This document shows, one piece after another, positions 10,020-20,625 of a stretch of DNA of 64,000 nucleotides; positions within the stretch are counted from its first letter, which is position 1, and each line of letters starts with the position of its first letter. The translations under genes and the position numbers were made by a program. The notes beneath the pieces are model-generated. The model did not search any database. It saw only the letters and a list, made by a program, of their open reading frames with translations, and was not told the origin of the DNA. The stretch is from positions 208,718 through 272,717 of the forward strand of contig CAUYUJ010015735.1 in the NCBI GenBank assembly GCA_963575745.1, read 5' to 3'. The stretch is from Prorocentrum cordatum (lineage: Eukaryota > Sar > Dinophyceae > Prorocentrales > Prorocentraceae).

Positions 10020-10985
10020 AGCCGACCAGGAACAATGCCGACCAGCGCACCCACACACCGTCCCGGTCAGAAAAACAATACAAAACACACTCTGCCTCCA
10101 AATTCGGAGCATGCGCAGCCAACCCGATGCGCCCCCCCACCATCCCTATACAAAAAATAATACAAGTACACTGTGGGGCAAAGTCTTGAGTCATGTTCCT
10201 CAAGCCCGCGAGCACTTCGTATTGCTTTTTGTCAGGGAAGGCGGGGGTGTCAGTAGATTGCCTGCTGCGCGCAAGGCCACCATCTCTGTCAAAAAACCAT
10301 ACCATGTACGCCTCGCGGCTAAATTCGGATCATGCGCGGCCACCCCGCGATCACTGTCAAATGGTTTTTGACAGGGACCGCAGGGGTAGTGGCGTATGGC
10401 CTGCTGTGCGCAGGCCCACCAGACACAATGACGGGCAGTGGTTCTCGACAAGGATGGTGGGGGCCGCCATGTTTCCCGATGTGTGCTGCCACGTGCGCAG
10501 GCGCACCTGACACACTCTGCACGTGCCCCGAATATGGCGCACCAGGCGCAGCTGGAGTATGCGGCACACCTGGCGCGCGTGGCGCATCTGGCGCACCAGG
10601 CGTGCCTGGCACGCTCAGGCCCCAGGGGTGCCTGGCGCGCGTGGCGCGCCTGACACGCGTGGCGTACCTCGCCCCAGCGTCGCGCACATGGGGTCACCTT
10701 TGGTTCCCAGTAGCTGCCCATCCAAAGACGACCGCTGAACATGCTGAGGCTCGGGTGCTACTTCTGTATTGGGAGGGCGGGTGGGAATGATCGAATCGGT
10801 TTGCGGGCGGGGAGGGTGTCTTAATCACTGTTCCCACTTTATAAACATATTGATATACAACCCCTCCCCCACCCGGCCGGCGGCCAACCCGAAACCATGA
10901 CAACCCCATGAGGGCCACCCCCCACCATCCCTGTCAAAAACACATACAAAACGTAATCTGCCTCCACATTTGGAGCCATGTGTAT
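10020..10985 (+). repeat. Degenerate direct repeats with CCACCATCCCTGTC units
   Basis: A unit of about 65-70 bp (CCACCATCC, TGTCAAAAAC, ATACAAAAC, TCTGCCTCCAAATTCGGA, GCATGCG) is present in full or in part near 10,040-10,170, 10,280-10,385 and 10,905-10,985. An inner block (10,545-10,670) is made of 9/18-bp units like GTGGCGCATCTGGCGCACC. Confidence 0.5.
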
Positions 10986-11009
10986 CAGTATCTTGTAAGG
11001 ACGGCTGGG

Positions 11010-11130
11010 GTGCACGTGGAACACTGGGCGCACGTGGAGCACGTGCCGCACCTGGAGCACGTGCCGCACCTGGCGCGCCTGGCACGCTTGGGCATCCAGG
11101 GTCTGGTGCATCTGGAACCCGTGGCGTCTG
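11010..11130. repeat. 15-bp CACGTGGAGCACGTGCCGC-type array
   Basis: Units CACGTGGAGCACGTG and CCGCACCTGG alternate, giving clustered CACGTG palindromes. It is related to the 10,545-10,670 block. Translation of any frame only reflects the period. Confidence 0.6.
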
Positions 11131-11282
11131 CGGCGTTCTTACGCGATATGATGACTCCCGGGTGTTACGCATGTGTTGGGAGGGCGGGTGGCAGTGAGCA
11201 AGACGGCTTGCGAGCGGATGGGAAGCTTGACCCCATCCCCCTGCCCCCTCCATTGGGCCTGGGAGGGGGGGCAGCGGGTAGT

Positions 11283-11870
11283 TAGAGCGCCCAAGATGGC
11301 CCAAGATGGCACCAATAGGGCCTCAGAGAGCCCAAGATGGTCTCCAAGATGGCTCAAGATACCTCACGATGGCTCAAGATATCCTCCGACACACATCCAA
11401 GAGGCCTCAAGACGGCCCCAAGACGGTTTCAAGTGCCCTTCGTGCCCCCTCCAAAGACCCTCCCCTGAGGCCAATATCCTTCAAAAACCAAAGGAACATC
11501 ATTGTGCCTTCTCGCCTTTTCGCTTCCGATTGGCTCTGGAGGCCTCAAGATGGCCCCAAGACGGCCCAAGAGAGCCCCAAGAGGGGCCCAAGAGGGCCCC
11601 AAGAGCGCCCCAAGAGCACCCAAGAGCGCACCAAGAGCGCCCCAAGAAGGTCGCAAGACATCATTGTTGAGCCTCCGAGGGGGGGAGGGCTGAATTGAGG
11701 ACCCCCCCTTCTTTTGAGCCATGGGGCCCAAGACGGCCCCCAAGAGGCCCCCCAGATCCATAGACCCCCAAAGAGAACCCCGAAGAGGGCCCCAAGAGTG
11801 TTCAAAGTGGCTCCGCGAGGACCCCAAGAGAGACCCCAGACGGCTCCAGGAGACCTCCCAGAATGCACCT
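11283..11870 (+). repeat. Degenerate CCCAAGATGGC / CCCCAAGAGGGC array
   Basis: First block (11,283-11,400) uses GGCTCAAGATGG-like units; second (11,405-11,445, 11,545-11,660 and 11,720-11,850) uses CCCCAAGAGGGCC-like units. Same family as 3,750-4,310. Confidence 0.65.
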
Positions 11871-12067
11871 CCAAGGCGGCTGTTACACTGCATGCTTCTA
11901 CACTTCCCTGGTCAAGGCACCTCGCCTGGCGAGCTGTTTCTGGATGGGCTGGCGGGAACGCGCGAAGCGTCACGAACTTCTGGGCGACCCCGGCGAGGCG
12001 CACACGAGGGGAGGGCAGCGCTATGGGTGCCCCTTCCTCCTCCCAGTCTTTCCGCCGCCAGCCTCAC

Positions 12068-12102
12068 GTCGGGCGTGTCCCTCCACAGGGGGAATGTCCG
12101 CG
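12068..12102 (+). mobile_element. Solo end of the TA-flanked MITE family P
   Basis: Reads GTCGGGCGTGTCCCTCCACA then GGGGGAATGTCCGCG, clearly the left terminal sequence of the elements at 19,040, 31,245 and 44,205. No matching right end nearby. A long palindrome starts 40 bp downstream. Confidence 0.5.
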
Positions 12103-12141
12103 AATAGTACAGAACCAGCCCGGGGAAGACCCTTCGATTAC

Positions 12142-12225
12142 TCTGATAGGAAGGCACCAGCTATACACCAACACCGATCCTGGCCAGGATCGGTGTTGGT
12201 GTATAGTTGGTGCCCTCCGATCTGA
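12142..12225. repeat. 84-bp palindrome (62-bp core with one mismatched pair)
   Basis: Core 12,153-12,214 is palindromic at 30 of 31 pairs, centred on CCTGGCCAGG with no spacer, with arms ending GGCACC/GGTGCC. Flanks 12,142-12,152 and 12,215-12,225 continue the symmetry at 8 of 11 positions. It would form a hairpin or cruciform. No other copy was noticed. Confidence 0.9.
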
Positions 12226-12269
12226 AGACGATTGCTGAGCATGTCTTGCCTATGTCCAAGAACTCTTCT

Positions 12270-12690
12270 TCCGAAACCCGCCCTGCAGGAGGACCCTGCC
12301 CGGCCCAGGCGCCCGCCGCGGGCCGACTTTGGCCCGCCGCGCGGCCTCTCCAGGCGCCCGCGGAGCTCCTCGCCGAGCTCCCGGCCCGGGGCCCCGCCGT
12401 CCGGGCCCGCGCGGCCCAGGCAGAACCCCGCGGCGGGCGCCCCCGGGCCGGGGGGCGCCGCCGGCGGGCGCGCGCGGGCGGCCGCGGGCGACGCGTCCTG
12501 CCCGGGGGGCGCTGCTGGACGCAGTGTTTTATGCACACGTCTGCTGCTATGGATTGGGCCTCTCCCTGGGGCACGAAGCCTGCCTATAGGAGGCCCCAGG
12601 AGGCTCCAAGGAGGCCCCAGGAAGCCCCAGCAGGTTTCAGGAGGCCCCGAGGTGCCCCCAGGGGCTTCCCCGGGGGGGGGGGGCCGCGGC
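12270..12690. other. Very G+C-rich low-complexity segment
   Basis: 12,295-12,510 is almost only G and C (GCCCGCCGCGGGCCG-type words); 12,590-12,650 is an array of GGAGGCCCCAGGAGGC-like units. No gene. Confidence 0.55.
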
Positions 12691-12710
12691 CTCCAGAGCA
12701 CCCCTCACGA

Positions 12711-12881
12711 CTGAAGGGGCCCCAGGACACACAAATAAATACACACAAATAAAATTGTTCCCCATATTTTCCTATATATGTTTTAGCTTTTGTCGTCCCC
12801 CCCCCCCACACTTCCCATATCTTCCTATATTTTCCTGGGAGTGGACGATGAATTGTGTCTGTGTGTTCTTTCCCCTCCTGA
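12711..12881 (+). mobile_element. MITE-D/SINE-like element, copy 2
   Basis: Same body as 4,884-5,046: GGGGCCCCAGGACACACAAA, ACACACAAATAAAA, TTCCCATATCTTCC and AATTGTGTCTGTGTGTTCTT. No clear target duplication. Confidence 0.7.
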
Positions 12882-13533
12882 ACGAGGCCCGGGGGGGGAG
12901 GGGGGGGCCCGAGGGGCTGCCGCACGGAGCAAGAGAAGCCGAGGGGCACCTTGGGGCCAGGGGCACCCTCGGCGGCCCTCGCCCTGCGCCGCCGGGGGGG
13001 GGCGGCGCTTCCTGGGGCGCGCAGGGACAGACTGGTACTCCTGTGTCCACCTTTCGGGTCGGGCGAAAGGGGGGGATGGCAAAGGGGGGGGTTGAGAATC
13101 AGCTCACGTAGCTGACTTTCCCGGCGCCTCCTGGCGCCGGAGGCGGCCATGTATCGAGGAATGGGCCCCTCGGTGAGGCCGAAACCAGCTGCATGCAGCA
13201 AATTTCGTAACCACCCCTTTCCCAATCCCCCCCGTTCGTCTGGCCCGAACCTTGGGGGCGCGCGTCCGACCCGAACAGATAGTATACCCATCTTGTAGTA
13301 GATCGTTTCCCCGGCGGTGTGGCCAGAAAGAGCGCGCCCGCCAGGACGCATATGCTACAGGAAGTCTCGGTGCGCGCGTCGCCCCTGGGGGCGGGGGGGT
13401 GCGGGGGGCGACGCCCATATAGTATGAGCATGTTGGGGTGACGCCGACTTCCTGCGCCGCCAGGAGCATGACCAGGTCCACTGCCGCCGGGTCGTGACCC
13501 GAGGACTCGGGGAGCGGCGTATGTGGACATCCT
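12882..13533. other. Unassigned, G+C-rich
   Basis: No gene or repeat recognised beyond G and C runs. Confidence 0.45.
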
Positions 13534-13708
13534 TAGCTCGGGCATGTCCCCCTACTTACATGCCAAAAAACAACCAAAAATCGTCGAAGAATCGTCCCCC
13601 GACTATTGTTTTATTGTTGTACTATTCTCGATTCGAGAATAATACAACAATATTCGGGATATTCGAGAATCTCGAATATCCCTCCTGTAGAGAGACACGT
13701 CCGACTTG
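13534..13708. mobile_element. TA-flanked MITE family P, diverged copy
   Basis: Left end TAGCTCGGGCATGTCCCCCT, right end CCCTCCTGTAGAGAGACACG then TCCGACTTG. Inside are AT-rich palindromic words (TATTCGGGATATTCGAGAAT). One flank reads TA and the other TG, so the expected dinucleotide duplication is imperfect. Confidence 0.5.
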
Positions 13709-13835
13709 AGGATGCCTGCCCGCCAACGCGGGCGGGCAGGGATCCACGTCCACCGCTCCTCGAGACCTCGGGGCACGAGGCTCCGGCGCGGCGGATGTGG
13801 ACATCACTTCTGGCGGCTCAGCTGCCCTCTGTTGA

Positions 13836-14019
13836 CGAACGAACAACACACACCCATACCCATAGGGAGGTCGTTGGGAGGAGGACTGGCTATGGGTATG
13901 GGTGCGGGTTGTCGGACCCTGGGGAACGCTCCCGTTCGAACGGGGACCCCCATCCGACAACACGCACCCATAGCCCTCTCCGATCCCCCTATGGGTATGG
14001 GTGTGTGTTGTTGGTTCGT
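13836..14019. repeat. Nested foldback, 184 bp
   Basis: Outer arms: ACACACACCCATACCCATAG (13,846 on) against CTATGGGTATGGGTGTGTGT (13,989 on). Inner arms: GCTATGGGTATGGGTGCGGG against TCCGACAACACGCACCCATAG. Near the centre is a perfect CCCGTTCGAACGGG palindrome. Confidence 0.85.
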
Positions 14020-14063
14020 CATCTGTGGCAACTCGTGGAGGCCTCCCACGGCATCTTGCCAGC

Positions 14064-14221
14064 TCTAGGGGGCCACATGCGAACCCTACCCCTACCCCCA
14101 ACGATTTCTCAGGGGGAGGGTGGGGTTCACGTCGTTCGGGAGCTCCCGAGCGAAGCGAACCCCACCCTCCCCCATCCGAAATGGTGGGGAGTAGGGGCAG
14201 GGTTCGCATGTGGCCCCCTAA
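14064..14221. repeat. 158-bp palindrome without spacer
   Basis: Centre at GGGAGCTCCC (14,142/14,143). Arms of about 79 bp: outer AGGGGGCCACATGCGAACCC against GGGTTCGCATGTGGCCCCCT, inner GGTGGGGTTC against GAACCCCACC, with small mismatches and a few indels. It would fold into one long hairpin. Confidence 0.85.
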
Positions 14222-14385
14222 GCTCCTGCGCATCGGCGCTGGCCGGCGCCAGTCGACGCCGGCCGGCGCCAAACTCGACGCAGAAGCGGCGCCCATCGAC
14301 GCTACAGAAGTTGGCGCTGCCTCGTGCATCACCAGACGCCAGCGCACGCGAGGGCGTACGAGGCTCCCACGAGTTGCTGCCGACG
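14222..14385. repeat. Dispersed ATCGACGCTA-type repeat, copy 1
   Basis: Units such as CATCGGCGCTGG, AGTCGACGCC and ATCGACGCTAC. On the minus strand it starts with GGCAGCAACTCGTGGGAGCC, matching the leader of copies 2 and 3 at 17,803 and 31,449. Confidence 0.5.
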
Positions 14386-14694
14386 TGTCCCCGTCGAAGT
14401 CGATGATCTCCGTCGCGTCCCTCATCTCCTCGGGGGGCGCTGGGCGGGCCCCGAGATCCCGGCGTCGCGAACGTTTCTTGTCACGCCGGGCGCTGTCGCC
14501 TCACCGCAGGCCCCGGGGCCCTCGCAGAGCGATCCGGCTCGAGATCTGCCGCAAAACGATTGGGTCTTGATATGAGGCCGTGGTCGCGATGCTCTGCGCA
14601 GGTGCAGTGCTTCGCAGCGTCGTCTCTCAGGGTGGAGGAGCGGGTGGAGTACCATGTGGGACCTGCTCCAGAACAGGAACATACCGTAGGCGGA

Positions 14695-14861
14695 TCTCCC
14701 CTTCCTCCGACCTTGCACCGCGCCGAACGCAACGGCCACGTTGTCCACAGACGTATCCACCCCGAGAGTGCCTATGGGCGTCACGGCACCCATTGCGTCC
14801 ATGGAAGCTTTTGGCCAGGACGTGAGAGCGGGATTTGGCATCGGCCCCAGATGCTGGTCTC
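14695..14861 (-). CDS. Possible isolated exon, unknown product
   Basis: A minus-strand frame between a possible acceptor (TTCTTCTAG) and a good-looking donor (ACG then GTATGT) encodes about 55 residues including MGAVTPIGTLGVDTSVDNVA. The composition is more protein-like than its surroundings, but no family is recognised and no partner exon is seen. It could equally be chance. Confidence 0.2.
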
Positions 14862-14944
14862 CTAGAAGAAGGTAGGCTTGGCCCTCCAAAGGAGAGGGCT
14901 CCGACCCCTAATTGCCCATCTGGATGCCCCACCACTGAGGGGGG

Positions 14945-15113
14945 AGAACGTACAGTCGGCCTTGATTGGACAGGACAAGCGAGAGGACTCAAGACCCCTC
15001 CGCGGGGCCACATCGCCATAGGAATGCAAGAAGGCACGCGTCGCGAGGCACAGGACACAAGGGTACCCTTGAGCTGGCAGGGTCGACCTGCTAATCCGGA
15101 CCGACTGCAAGTG
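14945..15113 (-). repeat. Dispersed repeat M, copy 1
   Basis: The minus strand reads CGGATTAGCAGGTCGACCCT, then GGGTACCCTTGTGTCCTGTG and GTGGCCCCGCGGAGGGGTC. The plus strand at 26,851-27,009 has the same order at about three bases in four. Confidence 0.6.
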
Positions 15114-15140
15114 GGGGGGAAGTTGCTCTGGAGGTGACGA

Positions 15141-15298
15141 CCTACCAGACCACCCCAACCCAACCCGAAGATCCGAATTTCGGGTTGGGGGGGGTAAGGG
15201 TTCCACATGTGTCTTTTCGATGTTTCCAGACCCCCCCCCCCACTGGAAATCGAGGGTACATCTGAGCCTTCGGGTTGGGTAGGGGTGGTTTGGTGAGT
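15141..15298. mobile_element. MITE-C, copy 1
   Basis: Terminal inverted repeats: left ACCAGACCACCCCAACCCAA then CCCGAAG, right CTTCGGGTTGGGTAGGGGTG then GTTTGG. An inner ATTTCGGGTTGGGG forms a second inverted match to the left end. The second copy at 18,014-18,160 has the same ends and interior. No coding capacity; the target duplication is not clear. Confidence 0.7.
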
Positions 15299-15504
15299 GG
15301 CGAGCTCGAATCGGCGACGCACCGCCGAGAGCGCCGCGAAAGGCCCCCCGAGCTAGCGAGTCCGCCACGTGCCCTGGGCGGGGCGGGCCATCGGGCCACG
15401 GGCGGCGACGAAAAGGACGGGGCCGAGGCATCCCCAGACGTCCTCCGGGTCCGGCCTCGTCAAGCCGCGGAACCCAGAGCTCACGACCCCTGGCCCCGTG
15501 CCAT

Positions 15505-15667
15505 TGAAGGGGCCCACAAACACACAAATAAATACACACAAATAAAAAGATTCCCCATAGTTTCCCATATTTTCTGTGTCTCTGTCTTCCCCCCCACTTC
15601 CCACATTTTCGCATTTTCTGGGAATCGCCGATTAATTGTGTCTGTGTGTTTTTTTCCCTCCTGAGTC
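15505..15667 (+). mobile_element. MITE-D/SINE-like element, copy 3
   Basis: GGGGCCCACAAACACACAAA start, ACACACAAATAAAAAG, TTCCCATATTTTC inside, end AATTGTGTCTGTGTGTTTTT. Closest in sequence to copy 1. Confidence 0.75.
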
Positions 15668-15886
15668 ATGCTCCGTCCCAGCTCTGCGTTCGATGGCCCG
15701 TCCAGGGGCCCCCGAGACCATCCGCTCTTTAGAGGCCTCGGAAGACACGAGCGAACACCCATGCCACACTCATCTGCCAATGCCGCCCCCCCCCAGTTTC
15801 ACAGAGTCGGCGGTGGGCCAACTGAGTGGCAACTCGACCGCAGTCTCCCCCGACCGTGCCAACGTTGAATGCTGATGAAACTAGAA

Positions 15887-16072
15887 GAAGCAAAAATGCC
15901 ATGAACATAAACTTTTGGCGCTCCGCGCGGATTTCTTGGATCTGCGCCGGACCCCCCTCCCTGGCGCGCGGAGCGCGCCAGGGGCGGCGCCGGAAGCGCC
16001 GCCAGGAGGGCCCGGCGCAGATCCAAGAAATCCGCGCGGGGCGCCAATTCATGTTTATGGCGCTTTTTCGTC
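15887..16072. mobile_element. Foldback element MITE-F, copy 4 (best preserved)
   Basis: Long inverted arms: left AAAAATGCCATGAACATAAA and GCGCGGATTTCTTGGATCTG then CGCCGG, right CCGGCGCAGATCCAAGAAAT then CCGCGCG and TTCATGTTTATGGCGCTTTT. The core is a set of GGCGCC/CGCGCC palindromes. The full length would fold into one hairpin. Confidence 0.75.
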
Positions 16073-16149
16073 TCCGGCCCCAGACATCTGCTGGGTCGAT
16101 GCCAGTCCCCAGAGGTCCCCCAAGAGATGCCGTCGCGAGAATCCTCTGC

Positions 16150-16503
16150 AGAAAATGGGACGAAGTGCAGACGCGCGCGTCGTCGCGCGCGCATGCCAAA
16201 ATCCTTCAAAACCCATCGGCTTCGGAAGGATTTCAACATCGTGTGTCCAAAAAACCTACACAAAGACAAGGTTCCGCAACACGGATATTCAACAAAAGCG
16301 TGCGCGCGCGCTCTTGCATCGTCGTCGTCGTCGTCGCCGTCCTCCCTCCTCCCGCGTCGTCGTCGTCGTCGCCTACATCGTCCTCTGTCTATCCTCGTGT
16401 TCGTCGTCGTCGTCCTCTTTGGCGTCGTGGTCGTTTCCGTCGTCGTTGTCGCCGTGGTCGTCCTTCCTCCTCCTCCCTCGTCGTCGTCCCTCCTATTTCG
16501 TCG

Positions 16504-16538
<35 letters not shown>

Positions 16539-17345
16539 TTCCCTCCTCCCTCGTCGTTGTCGTCGTCGGCGTCGCCGTCCTTCCTCCTTCTTCGTCGTTC
16601 GCGTCGTCGCCGTCCTCCCTCCTCCCTCGTCGTTGTCGTCGTTGTCGTCGTTGTCGCCGTCGTCGTCCTCCCTCCTCCCTCGTCGTCGTCTTCGTTGGCG
16701 ACGTCGTCGTCGTCTTCGTCGTCGTCGTCGGCGTCGGCGTCGTCGTCTTCGTCGTCGTCGAGGTCGGCGTCGTCGTCCTCGCCGCCGACGTCGTCGTTGT
16801 CGTCGGCGTCATTGACGTCGTCGTCGTCGTCGGTGTCGTCGTTGTCGTCGTCGTCGTCGTCGGCGTCGTCATCGTCGTCGTCGTTGTCATCGTCGTCGTC
16901 GTCGTCGGCGGCGTCGGCGTCGTTGTCGTCGTCGTCGTCGGTGTCGTCGTCGTCGTTGTCGCTGTCGGCATCGTCGAAGTCGTTGGAGACGTCGTCGGTG
17001 TCGTCGTAGTCGTTGTCGGCGGCGTCGTCGTCACCGTTGTCGCTGTCGTCGTCGGCGTCGCTGTCGTTGCCAAGTGCCATTTGGTACCCACCGTCACGGT
17101 CTTAAGAGATTTTGCAAACCAAGGTGCGGGTGGGTGGGTGGGATGTTTGGGAGAGCAGTGGAGTGGACAACTCACTGCGAACAGAAATTAACTGCACCGC
17201 ATAGACAGCACCACATAGATGGCGACACACAGATTACACCACATAGATTGCACAACATAGATCGCATCACATAGATTGCACAATGGATTGCACCGCATGT
17301 ACAGCATCATCTATAGCGCACAACATAACTTGAACAGCATATACT
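16150..17345 (+). repeat. Dispersed repeat R1, copy C, with expanded GTC tract
   Basis: Begins with the GC palindromic motif and GCGCATGCCAAAATCCTTCA, then a 750-bp GTC-based tract (16,318-17,066) broken by CCTCCCTCCTCCC blocks, then the same downstream parts as copies A and B: TTTTGCAAACCAAGGTGCGG, GGGTGGGTGGGATG, GTGGACAACTCACTGCGAAC and the 15-bp TTGCACMACATAGA array (17,190-17,345). In copies A and B the equivalent tract is only about 130 bp. Confidence 0.6.
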
Positions 17346-17799
17346 ACCAGAAACACACTGTTTGAGGTCCACGCTGTCTTGCATCTTTTGTTTTCAATCC
17401 GCGGCCACAAGAGGTCTCGACCGCTTCGCCCTGGGGCCCGAAAGTGCCCCCAGGAGGCCAAAATCATGGTAAACGCCTCCGCCAACGAGAACAAGCAAAC
17501 CGACGATTCAAAGTTGCGGCGCATGGGGAAACCGAAAAGTACCGATACCGCTACTCCACGGACCTCTCCCAGGACGCGTTCTGACCAGGACTTCGAGGCG
17601 AATCCAGCGGTGGCGATGAGGGCCTCCCACAAATGCGATAAGGAAAGAAGGGCAGCGGTATCGGTACCTCATCCTCGCGCGTTCTGGGCGAATCCGGCGG
17701 TGGCGACGAGGGCCTCCCAGGAGGCCTTAAAAAAGGCGAAAACGAGGCGAAGGTGGCGGTGAAGGTGGCGATCTGGGTAGCGGTATCGGTACCTTCGGT
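17346..17799. other. Unassigned, with a three-part inverted motif
   Basis: GTACCGATACCGCT at 17,539-17,552 is the exact inverse of AGCGGTATCGGTAC at 17,654-17,667 and 17,779-17,792. Between them GGCGAATCC and GGCGGTGGCGA words repeat. No gene. Confidence 0.5.
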
Positions 17800-17802
17800 G
17801 GC

Positions 17803-17990
17803 AACTCATGGGAGCCTCCCATACCATATTGTCGGCTATTGCGAATCGACGCTAATCGACGCTACATCGACGCTTATCGACGCAAGCCGACGCTAAATCG
17901 GCGCTGTCTCCTCGACTCCCAGGCGCTGATCGACGCCAAGCGACGCTAAAGACGGCATGAAAAGGGTGCACCAGGCTTTCGCGATTTGTT
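17803..17990 (+). repeat. Dispersed ATCGACGCTA-type repeat, copy 2
   Basis: Leader CGGTGGCAACTCATGGGAGC then CTCCCATACC, an array of about 10-bp ATCGACGCTA units (17,850-17,955), and a tail GAAAAGGGTGCACCAGGCT. Copy 3 at 31,449-31,660 has the same three parts. Confidence 0.6.
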
Positions 17991-18013
17991 ACCGAAAGTA
18001 CCTCTTCTGACTA

Positions 18014-18160
18014 CCTACCAGACCACCCCAACCCAACCCGAAGACCCAAATTTGACCCGAATTTCGGGTGGGGGGGGGTACGGGTTCCCCGACCCCCCCA
18101 CACTGGAAATAGAGGGCAAGTTGAGGCCTTCGGGTCGGGTCGGGGTGGTCTGGTGCGTGG
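18014..18160. mobile_element. MITE-C, copy 2
   Basis: Left ACCAGACCACCCCAACCCAA then CCCGAAG, right CTTCGGGTCGGGTCGGGGTG then GTCTGG. Interior AATTTCGGGTGGGG and CACTGGAAATAGAGGG as in copy 1. Confidence 0.7.
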
Positions 18161-18690
18161 TGATCTTCCTCCTCCGAGCGCCGGGCGCCTCCGAGGCCGC
18201 GCGGGCGCGCGGCAGCAGCGCCGCCAAGGGCACGGCGCGCGCCGCGAGGCCGCCGCGAGGCCGCCGAGGCCTCCGCCGCGGGCCCTCCGCGCGGCGGGGG
18301 GGCCGCCGCGGCGGCGCGAACGCAGGCGCGGCAGGCGCGCCGCGCCGCGGGGAGGCCTCCGAGGCCGCGCCGCGCCAGGGCCGCGCGGCGCGCCGCGCGC
18401 GGTGCGCGGCGCGGCGCGGGGCGCGGCGCGGGGGCGGGTGGCCACGGCGAACGGGCGGGCCCTCGCCGAAGGCTCGGAGGAGGTGGAGAGGAGAGGAGGG
18501 AGGAGGGGATGAGGAGGAGGAGGAGGAAGGAGGAGGAGGAGGAGGAGAAAGGAGGAGGAGGAGGAGGAAGAGGAGGAGAGGGAGGAGGAGGAGGATGAGG
18601 GAGGAGAGGTGGAGGAGGAGGTGAGAGAAGGAGGATGGAGGAGGAGGAGGTGGAGAGGAGGAGGAGGAGGAGGAGGGGGGGGGCCTGCGG
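18161..18690. repeat. GC-only segment followed by GGA tract
   Basis: 18,178-18,440 is nearly pure G/C (GCCGCGAGGCCGCC-type words). 18,478-18,690 is GGA/GGAGAGG. Open frames are artefacts of composition. Confidence 0.7.
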
Positions 18691-19039
18691 AGAGGTTTTT
18701 GGGGGGGGGGCGTCTGGCCCCGCCGCCCGCGGAGGAGGCCGGTGCTCGCCCCACTTCGGCCCGAGGATCGCCGCCAGTGTTCGGGCGGTTTCCGTCGGCT
18801 CTCGGCGGCCGTTCAGCCTCGGGGTTCGCGGGCGCGGCGCGGCGCGGGACGCTCGGGGGGATCGAGACAGAATCGGAGCGATGCAAATCGAGGGTCTCTG
18901 AGGACTCGCGGGCGTGGAGGACGCCTCGGGCGCCGCGGCCGTCTCGGCGCGCTCCGGAGCGTTCACGCCCTGGAGCGGACCCATCTCGATCCCAGGCCCG
19001 TCCGACCACGGCGCACGGGGAGGGGGGCCGAGGTAACGT
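18691..19039. other. Unassigned, G+C-rich
   Basis: No gene or known repeat seen between the GGA tract and the next mobile element. Confidence 0.45.
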
Positions 19040-20089
<1,050 letters not shown>

Positions 20090-20339
20090 AAGGTAATGGC
20101 TCGTAGCCTTTCCCACCCTGTCGAAGCGGCTCGGGTACCTGACCGTGGCCCACACAGGGCCGATCGGCGCAGCAGTGCCGCCGTCTCGGAGCTCTCGTCG
20201 AAGTCCAGCCGGTGGGATGGGCCTCGAGCCTCCCAAGGGGGCGCGGAGGAGGAAACAGCGAGGAGGTAAGGGAAGAGGTTGCTCACGGGAGATCGAGGGT
20301 GGGAGGGCCAGGAACGACCAGAGAGGAGGGATGACCGGG

Positions 20340-20625
20340 GAAGAGGAAGCGGAGGATTGAAGAGGACGATCGAGGATCGAAGAAGGTCACAGAACGATCG
20401 AGGCGGATCGAAGAGGAGGATCGAGGATCGAGGATCCAGCATGATCGAGGATCGAGGAGGAGGAGGAGGATAGAGGATCGAGGAGGGTCGAAGAGGAGGC
20501 GGAAAAGAGGAGGAGGAGGCGGCCAGAGGACGGAGTAGGGTCGGGGAGGAGGAGGACCTGGGAAGAGGATCGAGGATCGAGGAGGGTCGAGGAGGAGGAG
20601 GAGGAGGAGGAGGAGGAGGATGAGG
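20340..20625 (+). repeat. GAGGATCGA array
   Basis: Units of 7-10 bp such as GAGGATCGA and GGAGGATCGAGGA, ending in GGA repeats. Similar arrays at 24,300-24,505, 24,727-24,968 and 43,505-43,745. Confidence 0.75.

Noticed and set aside
10545-11130. Collagen-like Gly-x-y protein
   Set aside because: A 9-, 15- or 18-bp period gives GA(P/R/A) repeats in one frame, but other frames are equally open and there is no non-repeat part.
13925-13950. tRNA T-arm (GTTCGAAC)
   Set aside because: The word is the centre of a palindrome; no acceptor stem, anticodon arm or D arm can be placed around it.
16318-17066. Long Asp-rich or Ser-rich protein over the GTC tract
   Set aside because: All frames of a GTC tract are open; flanking R1 copies show a short non-coding tract at the same place.
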